Shown here: positions 15,853-24,540 of the stretch, piece after piece
Layout: each line of letters opens with the position of its first letter
Numbering within the stretch: position 1 is the stretch's first letter
Assembly: GCF_024611995.1 (NCBI RefSeq)
Contig: NZ_CP102509.1
Span: 6,882,001-6,946,000 of the forward strand
DNA length: 64,000 bases
Direction of reading: 5' to 3'
Source of the DNA: Streptomyces sp. NBC_00162
GTDB taxonomy: Bacteria > Actinomycetota > Actinomycetes > Streptomycetales > Streptomycetaceae
Notes under the pieces: generated by a model
The model's input: only the letters and a program-made list of their open reading frames with translations
What the model was told of the DNA's origin: nothing
The model's database searches: none
Made by a program: the position numbers and the translations under genes

Positions 15853-16763
15853 GCGACCCGACCGTCGCTACGGCACTGCGGGCGACACGGCTCGGAAGGG
15901 CGTTCCGGGGCCGCAGCGCCCTGAGCGACTGCGATCTCGCCCTGCCCGCCGGACGCGTCACCGCACTCGTCGGCCCCAACGGCGCCGGCAAGAGCACCCT
16001 GCTCCAGCTCGCGGCCGGCCTGCTGCGCCCCACCAGCGGGGAGATACGGGTCCTCGGCCACGTCCCCGGCTCCCGCGAGGCCCGCGAGCGCACGGCCTTC
16101 CTGGCCCAGGAGAAGCCGCTCCACCCGCGGTTCACCGTCGCGGACACCCTGCGCCTGGGCCGCGAGCTCAACCGCGGCTGGGACCAGGCCGTCGCCGAAC
16201 GCCTCGTACGGGCCGGAGGCATCCCCCTCACCGCGCGCGTCGGCTCCCTCTCCGGCGGAAACCGCACCCGCGTGGCCCTGGCGCTCGCCGTGGGCAAACG
16301 AGCCCGACTCCTCCTCCTGGACGAGCCGCTCGCCGACCTCGACCCGGTGGCCCGGCACGACGTCACGGCCCTGCTCATGGCCGAGGCCGCCGAGCGCGGC
16401 GTCACCATCGTCATGTCCTCGCACGTCCTGTCCGAGCTGGAGGACGTCTGCGACCACGTCCTGCTCCTCAAGGACGGCGCCGTACGCCTGGCCGGCGACG
16501 CCCAGGAACTCTGCGCGGCGCACACCCGCCTCACCGGCCGCTCCGACCCGATGGAAACGGACGGTCTGCCCCGCGCATTCGACCGGAGCGCCGTCGTCCA
16601 CGCCGTCACCGCCGGACGTCAGGTCACCGCCCTCGTACGCGGCCCCGCCGGAGCGGCCCTCGGGGACGAGGACCGCTGGATCAGCGAAACCCCCTCCCTG
16701 GAGGACCTGTTGCTCGCCCACCTGCGCGCTCCGCGCACCGACCGTACGGAGGCAGCCGCGTGA
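15849..16763 (+). CDS. ABC transporter ATP-binding protein
   Basis: This 304-aa ATPase has Walker A GPNGAGKSTLL, the Q-loop region FLAQEKPLHPRF, the signature SLSGGNRTRVALALA, Walker B LLLLDEPLADLDP and the switch histidine in MSSHVLSELE. The C-terminal 80 residues are a typical regulatory extension of DrrA/YtrB-like exporters. It is encoded between its GntR regulator and the permease with 4-nt overlaps on both sides. A membrane export or stress role is likely; the substrate cannot be read from sequence. Confidence 0.92.
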   Translation: MSDPTVATALRATRLGRAFRGRSALSDCDLALPAGRVTALVGPNGAGKSTLLQLAAGLLRPTSGEIRVLGHVPGSREARERTAFLAQEKPLHPRFTVADTLRLGRELNRGWDQAVAERLVRAGGIPLTARVGSLSGGNRTRVALALAVGKRARLLLLDEPLADLDPVARHDVTALLMAEAAERGVTIVMSSHVLSELEDVCDHVLLLKDGAVRLAGDAQELCAAHTRLTGRSDPMETDGLPRAFDRSAVVHAVTAGRQVTALVRGPAGAALGDEDRWISETPSLEDLLLAHLRAPRTDRTEAAA

Positions 16764-17785
16764 GGGGCGTCCTGTGGCTGGCCTGGCGCCAGCAGCGACT
16801 GATGATCACCACCGGCATCGTGCTGCTCGCGGCCACCGCGGCCTGGGCCGCCTACCGGCGCTCCGAGCTGATGACGCTGATCGACGACTACGGCTTCGTC
16901 CCCTGCAAGGGCTGGAACGGCGGCTGCGAGAGCCTGGGCTCCCTCCTCGTCCTGGACGCCAGCACCGGCTCGATCCGAGCCCTCGGCACCCTCGGACTCG
17001 CCCTCCCCGCCCTCATCGGCGTCTTCTGGGGCGCCCCGCTGCTGGGCCGCGAAATGGAGACCGGAACCTTCAAACTGGCGCTCACCCAGGGCGTCAGCGG
17101 CCGCCGCTGGTTCGCCGCCCGCTTCGGCCTCGCCGCGCTGTTCACCGTGCTCGCCGCCGGCGTCGTCGCCGCCCTCGTCGCCTGGTGGTGGGCGCCCGTG
17201 TCCAACACCCTGGACGGCCTCTACTGGTACGACGCGTACATATACAACGCCACCGGACCCGCCTCCGTGGCCTGCGCCCTGTTCGGCCTCGCCACCGGTA
17301 CGGCCGTCGGCCTGCTGGTCCGCCGCACCCTGCCCGCCATGGCCGTGACCTTCGCCGCGATCGGCACCGCGACCCTGCTGACCAGGATGCTGCGGAGCAG
17401 CTGGATCGCCCCGGAAATGCGCGTCACCCCGGGCATGACCCCCAAGACGATGGTCGGCAGCGCCTGGTCCACCGGCGAGTTCGGCTACCTCACGCCCGAC
17501 GGGCGGCAGCACGACATCAACACCCCCGTCTGCCAGACCTCCGGCGAGGAGCTCAGGCAGTGCATGGCGGAGCACGGCTTCGTCGCCCGCTACCACAAGG
17601 TCTATCCCAGCAGCGACTTCTGGACCTTCCAGTGGATCGAGACCGCGATCTACCTGGGCGTCGCCGCCGTACTGGTGGCCCTGGTCCTGTTCGTCCTGCG
17701 CCGCCCCGCCGCGACGGTCCGGGCTGCGACGGCACGCGCCGCGACGGAACGCGCCGCGCGCGCCGCCACGACCGCCGGAGTCTGA
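16760..17785 (+). CDS. ABC transporter permease
   Basis: This 341-aa protein has about six transmembrane helices (near residues 18-38, 75-95, 120-145, 170-195, 200-215 and 295-315). Between helices 5 and 6 lies an extracytoplasmic loop of some 80 residues containing two cysteines (PVCQTSGEELRQCM), which could form a disulfide. The N-terminal loop (PCKGWNGGCESL) has another pair. It is the membrane partner of the preceding ATPase. The GTG start overlaps that gene by 4 nt. The C-terminus is an Ala-rich low-complexity tail. Confidence 0.88.
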   Translation: MRGVLWLAWRQQRLMITTGIVLLAATAAWAAYRRSELMTLIDDYGFVPCKGWNGGCESLGSLLVLDASTGSIRALGTLGLALPALIGVFWGAPLLGREMETGTFKLALTQGVSGRRWFAARFGLAALFTVLAAGVVAALVAWWWAPVSNTLDGLYWYDAYIYNATGPASVACALFGLATGTAVGLLVRRTLPAMAVTFAAIGTATLLTRMLRSSWIAPEMRVTPGMTPKTMVGSAWSTGEFGYLTPDGRQHDINTPVCQTSGEELRQCMAEHGFVARYHKVYPSSDFWTFQWIETAIYLGVAAVLVALVLFVLRRPAATVRAATARAATERAARAATTAGV

Positions 17786-17817
17786 ACTCCCTCCACACCA
17801 CTCACAGGGGACCCCTC

Positions 17818-18594
17818 ATGGCCACGAAGAAGAACCTTCAAGCCGACCGCACCAGCGTCACCCACAAGGTCCGCTACGCGCTGAGCAACCCGACCCGCAT
17901 CGCCCCGTACGTCCGCCGCGCCGCGCGGGACGCCTGGCTGCGCCACAAGCACCCCGACCACGTGTCCTACTACCGGGCCGTCATGGCCTCCGACACCGGC
18001 CGCAACCCCGAGGCCGCCGTCGGCAGCCAGACCCACGACCGCTGGCTTGCCCTGGGCAAGATGCAGTTCGACTACCTGCTGGAACACGGCCTCACACCCG
18101 CCCACCGCATGCTCGACATCGGCTGCGGCAACCTGCGGGCGGGCTGGCGCTTCATCGAGCACCTCGACGCCGGCCACTACTACGGCATCGACATCTCGCC
18201 CGACATCCTCATCTCCGCCAAGGAGACCCTGACCGGACAGCGGCTGCAGCACAAGCTGCCGCACCTGACCATCACCCGGGACCTCACCCTGGACTTCCTC
18301 CCCGACCGCCACTTCGACGTCGTGCACGCCCACAGCGTCTTCTCCCACTCCCCGATCGGGGTCATCGACGAGTGCCTGGCGCACGTGGAGCGCGTACTGG
18401 CCCCGGGCGGCTGGTTCGACTTCACCTTCGACCGCACCGAGGGCACCGAACACCAGGTCCTGCGGGAGGACTTCTACTACCGCACCGAGACCCTGGTGGA
18501 CCTCGCCGCCCGGCACGGCCTCACCGCCCGCTTCATGGACGACTGGGAGCGGCTCGGGCACGGCCAGTCCAAGATCCGCGTCACCGCCGGCTGA
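17818..18594 (+). CDS. SAM-dependent class I methyltransferase
   Basis: This 258-aa protein has a class I methyltransferase core: motif I MLDIGCGNLRAGWRF near residue 98, the acidic strand YYGIDISPD, DVVHAHSVFSHSP as motif IV, and VLAPGGWFDFTF as the post-IV strand. A basic N-terminal region of about 70 residues precedes the fold. The substrate is unknown. It starts 32 bp after the ABC permease in the same direction and may be the last gene of the GntR operon. The ATG follows AGGGGACCCCTC. Confidence 0.85.
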   Translation: MATKKNLQADRTSVTHKVRYALSNPTRIAPYVRRAARDAWLRHKHPDHVSYYRAVMASDTGRNPEAAVGSQTHDRWLALGKMQFDYLLEHGLTPAHRMLDIGCGNLRAGWRFIEHLDAGHYYGIDISPDILISAKETLTGQRLQHKLPHLTITRDLTLDFLPDRHFDVVHAHSVFSHSPIGVIDECLAHVERVLAPGGWFDFTFDRTEGTEHQVLREDFYYRTETLVDLAARHGLTARFMDDWERLGHGQSKIRVTAG

Positions 18595-18648
18595 CCCGCC
18601 GCCGACCGGGGAACCGACTGGGAAACCGCCCGGACCGGCGCGTGACAC

Positions 18649-19230
18649 TCACTGCGGCTCGACCCGCCAATGCCGGTCCGGGACCCCCACCAGCCCGTAC
18701 AGCCACCGTACGGGCGAGCGCGCCGGCAGCAGCACGACCCCCGCCGCCACGGCGAACAGGGCCAGACCCGCCCACCACCCCAGCAGCCGTACCAGGACGC
18801 TCGTGCCCAGCGCCCCGGCGAGCGGCAGCACGTACACCCCCGCCCCGCGATCAGCACCGCGAGTACGCGGGGCACCTTGAGGTCCTCGGCCGCCCCGGGC
18901 AGCCGCCATCCCTCCACCAGCCAGCCGATCTCGGCCAGCAGCATCGTGCCGATCACGGCCGTGCCGAAGACCAGCAGGGCGAGGAAGGTGCCCGAGGTCG
19001 CGAAACCGAGCACGTTGTTGACCGCTCTGTCCGCGGACCAGCCGGCGAAGGCCCGCGGATCAGCGCTCAGCAGCCGCCGGTACCCGGTACGGATCGGCGG
19101 CGCGGCTCCTCGTACGGACCCCCTCGCCCCGGACCGAGCGCTCCCACCACTGGAGCTGGCGCCCGGCCGCCACCGCGAAGGTCGCCCCGATGCCGTAGGC
19201 CCACAGCGGCGCCGCCTGGACGGGGATCAC
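18649..19230 (-). pseudogene. Frameshifted membrane protein, third gene of the DUF6230 operon
   Basis: The start GTG 19230 overlaps the stop of the DUF6114 gene (GTGA), and the first 37 codons look like a normal membrane protein (PLWAYGIGATFAVAAGRQLQWWERS). The frame then ends at about 19060. The continuation lies in a second frame (IRTGYRRLLSADPRAFAGW, VNNVLGFATSG, LLAEIGWLVEGW), and the C-terminus (GVYVLPLAGALG, WLYGLVGVPDRHW) returns to the first frame. The two shifts fall at G-runs near 19119-19123 and 18838-18848 on the minus strand. They are either sequencing indels or real inactivation. Function unknown. Confidence 0.75.
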
Positions 19231-20165
19231 GAGGCTTCCAGCCGCAGTCCGTTGGTGACGATCACATCGGAGGTGACGAGCGCCTGCTCGGCCGTGACCC
19301 GGGTCATGAAGACGAACGGCGGGATCACCGGGGGAGCCGGCAGCCCGTCGGGCCTGAAGGTCACGCACAGCAGTCCCTCGATGCACCCGCTGAACCTCGT
19401 CAGGTAGAGGGTCACGTCGCCGCGCAGATCGAGGGACGTGGCGGCGAGCCCGTACTCGTCCCGCCCGTCGCGCGTGCGCAGCCGGTAGTCGCGGAGCGAG
19501 GCAGCGCGCATCTTCAGCACGAGCACCTTGAGCGGGCCGTCCACGGTAGGCACGTGCGTGACCCCCGCGAACGCGAAGCCCTGGGGTGCGAACAGCGAGG
19601 TGGTGACGGTCGGGGGAGTCCGCGCCGCCGACGGCGGCCCCGCGGCGGGGGCGGCCTGAGCCCGCGGGGCTCCCGTCGCCAGCGCCGCCAGCAGCACCAC
19701 GGGCAGTACGACGGCCAGCGTCCGCGGACCGGCGCCGTCCAGGCTGGGCACTCCCCTGGGAGCCTCCTCGCCCGCCTCCTCGTCGGGCAGCGGGGTCCAG
19801 CCGAAGGCCAGCGCGCTCCCGGCGATGCCGAGCGCCATCCCGACCACGAACCCGCCGAGGTTGGTCGCCACGAAGGAGAGCACCGACAGCAGCAGGGCGT
19901 GCAGCGACACGTACACCCGGGCCTGCGGCAGGAACCACAGGAACAGCCCCGCCAGGATCAGCGCGAGGCCGATCCCGATGGCGGCGATCCCGCCGAGTCC
20001 CAGGCTCACCAGCACGGTCAGCGGGGAGAGCGGGACCAGCAGCAGCTCGGTCCCGCCCAGCACCAGCAGCAGCCCGCCCCAGAACGGCCGGGTCCGGCGC
20101 CAGGCACGCAGCCGGCTCCGGTGCTCCGGCAGCGGGAGCCGCGGCTTCCGGATGCCTAGAAGCAC
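19227..20165 (-). CDS. DUF6114 membrane protein
   Basis: This 312-aa protein opens with several hydrophobic helices (FWGGLLLVLGGTELLLVPL, VLVSLGLGGIAAIGIGLALI, LLSVLSFVATNLGGFVVGMA), the DUF6114 membrane region. A linker helix (LAVVLPVVLLAALATGAP) and an exported C-terminal domain of about 140 residues follow, with TSLFAPQGFAFAGVTH and a Cys pair in SGCIEGLLCVTF. GTG 20165 overlaps the upstream DUF6230 stop by 10 nt. Function unknown; the pairing with DUF6230 is recurrent in Streptomyces. Confidence 0.8.
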   Translation of the reverse strand: MLLGIRKPRLPLPEHRSRLRAWRRTRPFWGGLLLVLGGTELLLVPLSPLTVLVSLGLGGIAAIGIGLALILAGLFLWFLPQARVYVSLHALLLSVLSFVATNLGGFVVGMALGIAGSALAFGWTPLPDEEAGEEAPRGVPSLDGAGPRTLAVVLPVVLLAALATGAPRAQAAPAAGPPSAARTPPTVTTSLFAPQGFAFAGVTHVPTVDGPLKVLVLKMRAASLRDYRLRTRDGRDEYGLAATSLDLRGDVTLYLTRFSGCIEGLLCVTFRPDGLPAPPVIPPFVFMTRVTAEQALVTSDVIVTNGLRLEAS

Positions 20166-20770
20166 TTCGTGCCGTCCAGGCTGACGCTCAGCTTCAGGCC
20201 CTTGAGCCGGAAGTTGCCGCCGGTCGCGGACCAGGCGTGGGACTTCACGCCCACCACCTCGATGTCCCCGGCCTGCAGGCCGAACTTGCCCGGTTCGCCC
20301 TTGACCCCGTCCACCTGGTCCAGGGTCGAGGCGTCCCGGCCGATCTGCGCCGTGCCGAAGGTGGCGTCGCCGTTGAGGTCCTCGCCGTCGATCACCAGGC
20401 TGGTGGCCGTGACCTCCCCGGCAGGGCCCCCGGCGGTCAGTTTGAAGACCACCGTGCCGAGCGGGGTCCCCACCTCGGCGGCCTGGCAGATGTCGGTGAG
20501 GGTGGCCTCGCCGATGCCGAGGAGCGCGACGGGATGCCCCTTGCCGTCGACGGAGCGGTCCGTCTGCACGTAGGAGGCCAGGCCCTTGCTGCTCAGCTTG
20601 GAGGAGGAGACCTGGAAACTGGTCCCCGAGACGGCGAAGGAGGCGGCGAGCGCGCCCTGCGCCATGATCATGGCCATGGCGCCGACCGCGACGACCGCGG
20701 GCATCGCGACGACGGCCGTCTTCTTCCAGTGGACCCGGCCCTCGCGGGGCCGTCCCGTGCCCTTGCCCAT
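20156..20770 (-). CDS. DUF6230 exported protein
   Basis: This 204-aa protein has a basic N-terminus and one hydrophobic signal or anchor segment (TAVVAMPAVVAVGAMAMIMA, about residues 17-36), then an exported beta-rich domain (FAVSGTSFQVSSSKL, TDICQAAEVGTPLG, GNFRLKGLKLSVSLDG). Homologues are often annotated DUF6230 and sometimes, without good reason, cholesterol esterase. No catalytic triad is visible. ATG 20770 follows GGGAGGCACCATC. It is the first gene of a three-gene operon that diverges from a TetR regulator, its likely controller. Confidence 0.82.
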   Translation of the reverse strand: MGKGTGRPREGRVHWKKTAVVAMPAVVAVGAMAMIMAQGALAASFAVSGTSFQVSSSKLSSKGLASYVQTDRSVDGKGHPVALLGIGEATLTDICQAAEVGTPLGTVVFKLTAGGPAGEVTATSLVIDGEDLNGDATFGTAQIGRDASTLDQVDGVKGEPGKFGLQAGDIEVVGVKSHAWSATGGNFRLKGLKLSVSLDGTKCF

Positions 20771-20821
20771 GATGGTGCCTCCCGTACGTCGTCCAGTGCG
20801 CAGGGGAAGTGCTGCCAGGGG

Positions 20822-20849
20822 CTGCCATACTTCAGCCATCCGGTGGCAG
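20822..20849. promoter_or_regulatory. Inverted repeat between the DUF6230 operon and tetR
   Basis: CTGCCA (20822-20827) and TGGCAG (20844-20849) form an inverted repeat in the 98-bp divergent promoter region. A TetR-type operator is expected here. The arms are short, so the exact site is uncertain. Confidence 0.35.
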
Positions 20850-20868
20850 TTCGAGGCTAGGGCCGAAT

Positions 20869-21564
20869 TTGAATAATAGTCAACAGCGCGGCACGACCGG
20901 GCGTTCGCAGGTCCGCAGGGCCGAACTCATAGCGACCGGACGCAAGTTGTTCGCCGACACCTCGTACGACGCACTGTCCATGGACGACATCGCCAAGCAG
21001 GCCGGCGTCGCCAAGGGGCTGATCTACTACTACTTCAAGAGCAAGCGCGGCTACTACCTCGCCATCGTCGAGGACTCCGTCGCCGAGCTCGTCGCCCGCG
21101 CCGGCGGAGAGACCGACCTCCCGGCCGCCGAGCGGGTCCGGCGCACCGTCGACGGCTACCTCCACTACGCCGAGCACCACCAGGCCGCCTACCGCACCAT
21201 CGTCACCGGCGGCGTCGGCTCCGACGCCGAGGTGCTGGCCATCCGCGACGCCGTCCGCGAGGAACTGGTCGCCACCATCGCCGAAGGCGCGTACGGACAC
21301 CGCACGCTCCCGCCGATCGCCCGGCTCGCGCTCGTCGGCTGGCTCTCCTCGGTCGAGGGGATCACCCTGGAGTGGACCGGCGCCCTCGGTGCGGGCGCGG
21401 CCGACCAGCCCGACCGGGACCGGCTCGGGGCCCTCCTGGTGCGCCAGCTGCGCACGACACTGAACGTCATCGAGGAGTTCGTCCCGGAGTGCCCCGCTCC
21501 GCCCACCCTCGATGAAGCGGACGAACAGCGACATGATCTTGCGCCGGTGACGGGAGGCCCCTGA
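20869..21564 (+). CDS. TetR-family regulator
   Basis: This repressor-type protein of about 231 aa has an N-terminal helix-turn-helix (RRAELIATGRKLFADTSYDALSMDDIAKQAGVAKGLIYYYF, about residues 14-56) typical of TetR, and a helical ligand-binding C-terminal domain. TTG 20869 is proposed because the conserved protein begins just there; a GTG at 20809 in the same frame would add 20 unconserved residues and cross the divergent promoter. It is transcribed away from the DUF6230 operon and probably represses it. The ligand is unknown, perhaps a lipid given the neighbouring acyl-CoA dehydrogenase. Confidence 0.88.
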   Translation: MNNSQQRGTTGRSQVRRAELIATGRKLFADTSYDALSMDDIAKQAGVAKGLIYYYFKSKRGYYLAIVEDSVAELVARAGGETDLPAAERVRRTVDGYLHYAEHHQAAYRTIVTGGVGSDAEVLAIRDAVREELVATIAEGAYGHRTLPPIARLALVGWLSSVEGITLEWTGALGAGAADQPDRDRLGALLVRQLRTTLNVIEEFVPECPAPPTLDEADEQRHDLAPVTGGP

Positions 21565-21711
21565 TCGGGCATACTCGACCCGCCGCAGCCGCTGAGCAGC
21601 CCCTTCCGTGATCCGGGAGGGCAGCATCGGCTGTAAGAGCACCGAGATCCGGCGGCGCGTCCCACACCTCACGCGTCGCCGCCGTGCCCGACCAGGGAGG
21701 AGAGCGCCGCC

Positions 21712-22884
21712 ATGACTGACCGCGCCCCGCAGCCGGTGGACCGACAGCTGCCCACCGAGGAGTCCCGGGACCTCCTCGCCCTCGTACGCGAGATCGCGCA
21801 GCGCGAGATCCGCCCCAAGGCCGCCGAGGAGGAGGACTCCGGGCGGTTCCCGCGCGAGGTCTTCACCCTGCTCTCCGAGGCGGGCCTGCTGGGCCTCCCC
21901 TACGCCGGAGAGTTCGGCGGCGGCGAGCAGCCGTACGAGGTCTACCTCCAGGCCCTGGAGGAGCTGGCCGCGGCCCGCCTGACCGTCGGCCTCGGCGTCA
22001 GCGTGCACTCCCTGGCCTGCCACGGACTGGCCGGCTACGGCACCAAGGAGCAGCAGGCCGCCCACCTGCCCGACATGCTCGGCGGCGGCCTGCTGGGCGC
22101 GTACTGCCTCTCCGAGCCGGCCGCGGGCTCCGACGCCGCCTCGCTGACCACCAAGGCGGTGCGTGACGGCGACGACTGGATCATCACCGGCACCAAGGCG
22201 TGGATCACCCACGGCGGAGTCGCCGACTTCTACACCGTCCTGGCCCGCACCGGCGTCGAGGGGCCCAAGGGCATCACGGCCTTCCTGGTCCCCGGGGACG
22301 CGGCGGGCCTGACCGCGGCCGTGCCCGAGAAGAAGATGGGCATGAAGGGCTCGCCCACCGCCCAGCTGCACTTCGACGGCGTACGGGTGCCCGACTCGCG
22401 CCGCATCGGCGAGGAGGGCCAGGGCTTCACCATCGCCCTGGCGGCACTGGACGCCGGGCGCCTGGGCATCGCCGCGTGCGCCATCGGCGTCGCCCAGGCG
22501 GCGCTGGACGAGGCCCTGGCGTACGCGCTGGGCCGCAAGCAGTTCGGGCACCCGATCGCGGACTTCCAGGGGCTGCGCTTCATGCTGGCCGACATGGCCA
22601 CCAAGATCGAGGCGGGCCGCGCGCTCTACCTCGCGGCGGCCCGGCTGCGGGACGCCGGCAAGCCGTTCTCCCGGCAGGCGGCGATGGCCAAGCTGTTCTG
22701 CACGGACGCGGCGATGGCGGTCACCACGGACGCGGTCCAGGTCCTCGGCGGGTACGGCTACACCGCGGACTTCCCGGTCGAGCGGCTGATGCGGGAGGCG
22801 AAGGTGCTCCAGATCGTCGAGGGCACCAACCAGATCCAGCGCATGGTCATCGCCCGCCACCTCGCGGGCCCGGAGACGCGCTAG
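21712..22884 (+). CDS. Acyl-CoA dehydrogenase
   Basis: This 390-aa flavoprotein is a complete acyl-CoA dehydrogenase that oxidises acyl-CoA to the 2-enoyl form. The helical N-terminus spans residues 15-120. The middle beta domain has the FAD motifs YCLSEPAAGSDAASL and WITHGG. The C-terminal domain has GRKQFGHPIADFQGL, QVLGGYGYTADFPVERLMRE and the catalytic glutamate in IVEGTNQIQ, the short/medium-chain position. The ATG at 21712 follows GGAGGAGAGCGCCGCC. It is 147 bp from tetR and has its own leader. Confidence 0.94.
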   Translation: MTDRAPQPVDRQLPTEESRDLLALVREIAQREIRPKAAEEEDSGRFPREVFTLLSEAGLLGLPYAGEFGGGEQPYEVYLQALEELAAARLTVGLGVSVHSLACHGLAGYGTKEQQAAHLPDMLGGGLLGAYCLSEPAAGSDAASLTTKAVRDGDDWIITGTKAWITHGGVADFYTVLARTGVEGPKGITAFLVPGDAAGLTAAVPEKKMGMKGSPTAQLHFDGVRVPDSRRIGEEGQGFTIALAALDAGRLGIAACAIGVAQAALDEALAYALGRKQFGHPIADFQGLRFMLADMATKIEAGRALYLAAARLRDAGKPFSRQAAMAKLFCTDAAMAVTTDAVQVLGGYGYTADFPVERLMREAKVLQIVEGTNQIQRMVIARHLAGPETR

Positions 22885-22938
22885 GCCGGCGGGGGCTCCC
22901 GGGTCGGCTATCGGTCTGCTCCCGGGTCGGCTCCCGTC

Positions 22939-23169
22939 TCAGCCTCCGAAGAGCGGGCCGTTAGGCCAGATGGGGGAGGAAGCGATCCGGGACCATTCAG
23001 GATCGCGCCGCCCCGGCACGGTCCGGCCGTCCTCGGTCCAGCGGGCGATCAGCGCACTGTAGATGGGCGGATCGGGAAACCGCTGCCGGAGCCCGGGCCC
23101 CGACCCCTGCTGAACCGATTCTTCGTAACCGGGCGGCACCTGCCGCCGTCGGCGTCCTGTCCGTGGCAT
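22939..23169 (-). CDS. Small hypothetical protein (76 aa)
   Basis: This is a 76-aa basic protein with an N-terminal Arg patch (PRTGRRRRQ) and a C-terminal half that looks like a folded segment (PIYSALIARWTEDGRTVPG, PEWSRIASSPIWPNGPLFG). I do not recognise a family. It has no good ribosome site; ATG 23190 in the same frame is an alternative start. It is convergent with the acyl-CoA dehydrogenase and lies against the large inverted-repeat block. The base and codon pattern of its C-terminal part fits a real gene, but support is modest. Confidence 0.4.
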   Translation of the reverse strand: MPRTGRRRRQVPPGYEESVQQGSGPGLRQRFPDPPIYSALIARWTEDGRTVPGRRDPEWSRIASSPIWPNGPLFGG

Positions 23170-23291
23170 GGAAGTCTCAACCGTGGTCATGCCGGGGCAA
23201 CGCGGCACGACGCCGACGGGTAATCGCTTCGCGGGCCCGGGGATCCGTTCGAGGGGTACCCGGGGGCGTAGGCGGGGGCGTAAGGGCGGGT

Positions 23292-23511
23292 GGGGGCTTC
23301 GGGGGTCGGGGTCTCGGCGGGGCGGGATCAGGGAGGGTTTGGGGGTTTCCCGTCAGTCCCACTGTCTCCCCGGGTCGGGCCGGTCTGTAAAGGGCGCTCC
23401 TCCTTCGTCGTCGCGTCGCTTCGCGATGGCCTTCGGCCACCCTTGACAGACCGTCCCGCCCCGGAAAGACAGGACTGTCGGGAAGCCCCCAAAAGAACGG
23501 TCCGCCGGTTC
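23292..23511 (+). repeat. Left arm of a large inverted repeat
   Basis: About 220 bp that reappear almost unchanged, reverse-complemented, at 24097-24315. I count only about eight differences. Inside is a 71-bp unit bounded by inverted repeats GGTCTGTAAAGGG (23382-23394) and CCCTTGACAGACC (23440-23452). No credible gene lies in it; the short open frames are Arg/Ser-rich products of the repeat itself. Confidence 0.9.
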
Positions 23512-24096
23512 ACGATTCAGACCGGGGGAGATCAGGGACCGGCTGCTTGGCTGCCGTGGGCGGGCATGCGCCCGGGCCGATCGGGAGGGAATCCGGGGTC
23601 GGTGGGCGCGTCAGATCGCTACACACTTGCTCATTGTCTGGCGACTGCGGGCCGTCTGGGGCTGGGAATAGGCCGCCCACTGGCCGCTGCCGCCTGAGGT
23701 GGTCTGGCGGCGATCAGACCGTCATGGGCTGGACATAAGCCGCCCCAGACCGTCAGTTGACGCTCTTGGAGGGCGTCTGCGGGCGGTCGCGGGCACGAAA
23801 GTGCTCTGGCGGAGTGTGGTGCCGGACTTTTGGGTCTCTCACTCCGGGAAGTGATCGATTGGCTCTCAACTCGCCGCCAAATAGGGACAGACTGCCCGCA
23901 GGCGCGTGATGGAGACGTGTGTGCCGGCCGTGGGCGGCTTATGTCCAGCCCCAGACGGGCGCCGGACGCCATGGGTGAGAAGTGTGTAGCGATCTGATGC
24001 GCCCACCGACCCCGCATCCCCTCGCTATGGGCCCGGGCTCAGACGCCGCCCCAGGGGCCGGGGAGCCGGTCCCTGATGGCCCCTACTCATTCATGG
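23512..24096. other. Spacer of the inverted repeat with shorter mirrored blocks
   Basis: No gene is seen. The mirror symmetry continues in patches: 23590-23628 matches 23980-24020 (both hold the GATCGCTACACACTT block) and 23651-23686 matches 23925-23960 (GCCGTCTGGGGCTGG block). A further copy of GGCTGGACATAAGCCGCCC occurs at 23727-23745 in the orientation of the left side. The innermost part, about 23760-23900, is less GC-rich than the flanks and unmatched. Confidence 0.7.
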
Positions 24097-24315
24097 AACC
24101 GGTGGACCGTTCTTTTGGGGGCTTCCCGACAGTCCTGTCTTTCCGGGGCGGGGTGGCCTGTCAAGGGTGGCCGAAGGCCATCGCGAAGCGACGCGACGAC
24201 GAAGGAGGAGCGCCCTTTACAGACCGGCCCGACCCGGGGAGACAGTGGGACTGACGGGAAACCCCAAACCCTCCCTGATCCCGCCCCGCTGAGACCCCGA
24301 CCCCCGAAGCCCCCC
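24097..24315 (-). repeat. Right arm of the large inverted repeat
   Basis: This is the reverse complement of 23292-23511, from AACCGGTGGACCGTTC to GACCCCCGAAGCCCC. Differences include CAGGCCACCCC for CAGACCGTCCC and one base in a G-run. The near identity of the arms against the drift of the spacer suggests recent copying or gene conversion. Confidence 0.9.
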
Positions 24316-24405
24316 CGCATCCCTGATCCCTCCCGCGCGGCTCCCCCCCCCGAAGCCCCCGCCCCACATCCCCCCCACATCCCCCCCGCAGCCCCCGCCC
24401 AACCG
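24310..24405. repeat. C-rich low-complexity tract
   Basis: Runs of five to eight C (CCCCCCCGCATCC, CCCCACATCCCCCCC, CCCGCAGCCCCC) dominate the plus strand between the repeat block and the next gene. The G-rich complement could form quadruplex structures. Such tracts are also prone to sequencing error. Confidence 0.7.
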
Positions 24406-24540
24406 TGCCGCCCTGTCAGGTTGTGCCAGAAGTCTGGCCCCCGATCGGGATTCTGACGTACCGTCATATCCGCTCGAGCCATGCCGCCGCGGTACCCCGA
24501 CCTGCCCCCGACCAGCCCCGACCTGTCCCGGAGGTTCGCC

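Noticed and set aside
20156..20770. Cholesterol esterase
   Set aside because: That name is sometimes attached to DUF6230 proteins, but no esterase triad or GxSxG motif is visible.
23292..24315. Insertion sequence with a transposase gene
   Set aside because: No frame in the block encodes a transposase-like protein. The structure fits non-coding repeats only.
24076..24456. 126-codon frame in the right arm of the inverted repeat
   Set aside because: It encodes Arg/Ser/Pro-rich sequence derived from the repeat and the C-rich tract, and has no ribosome site. The same translation appears from the left arm in other frames.
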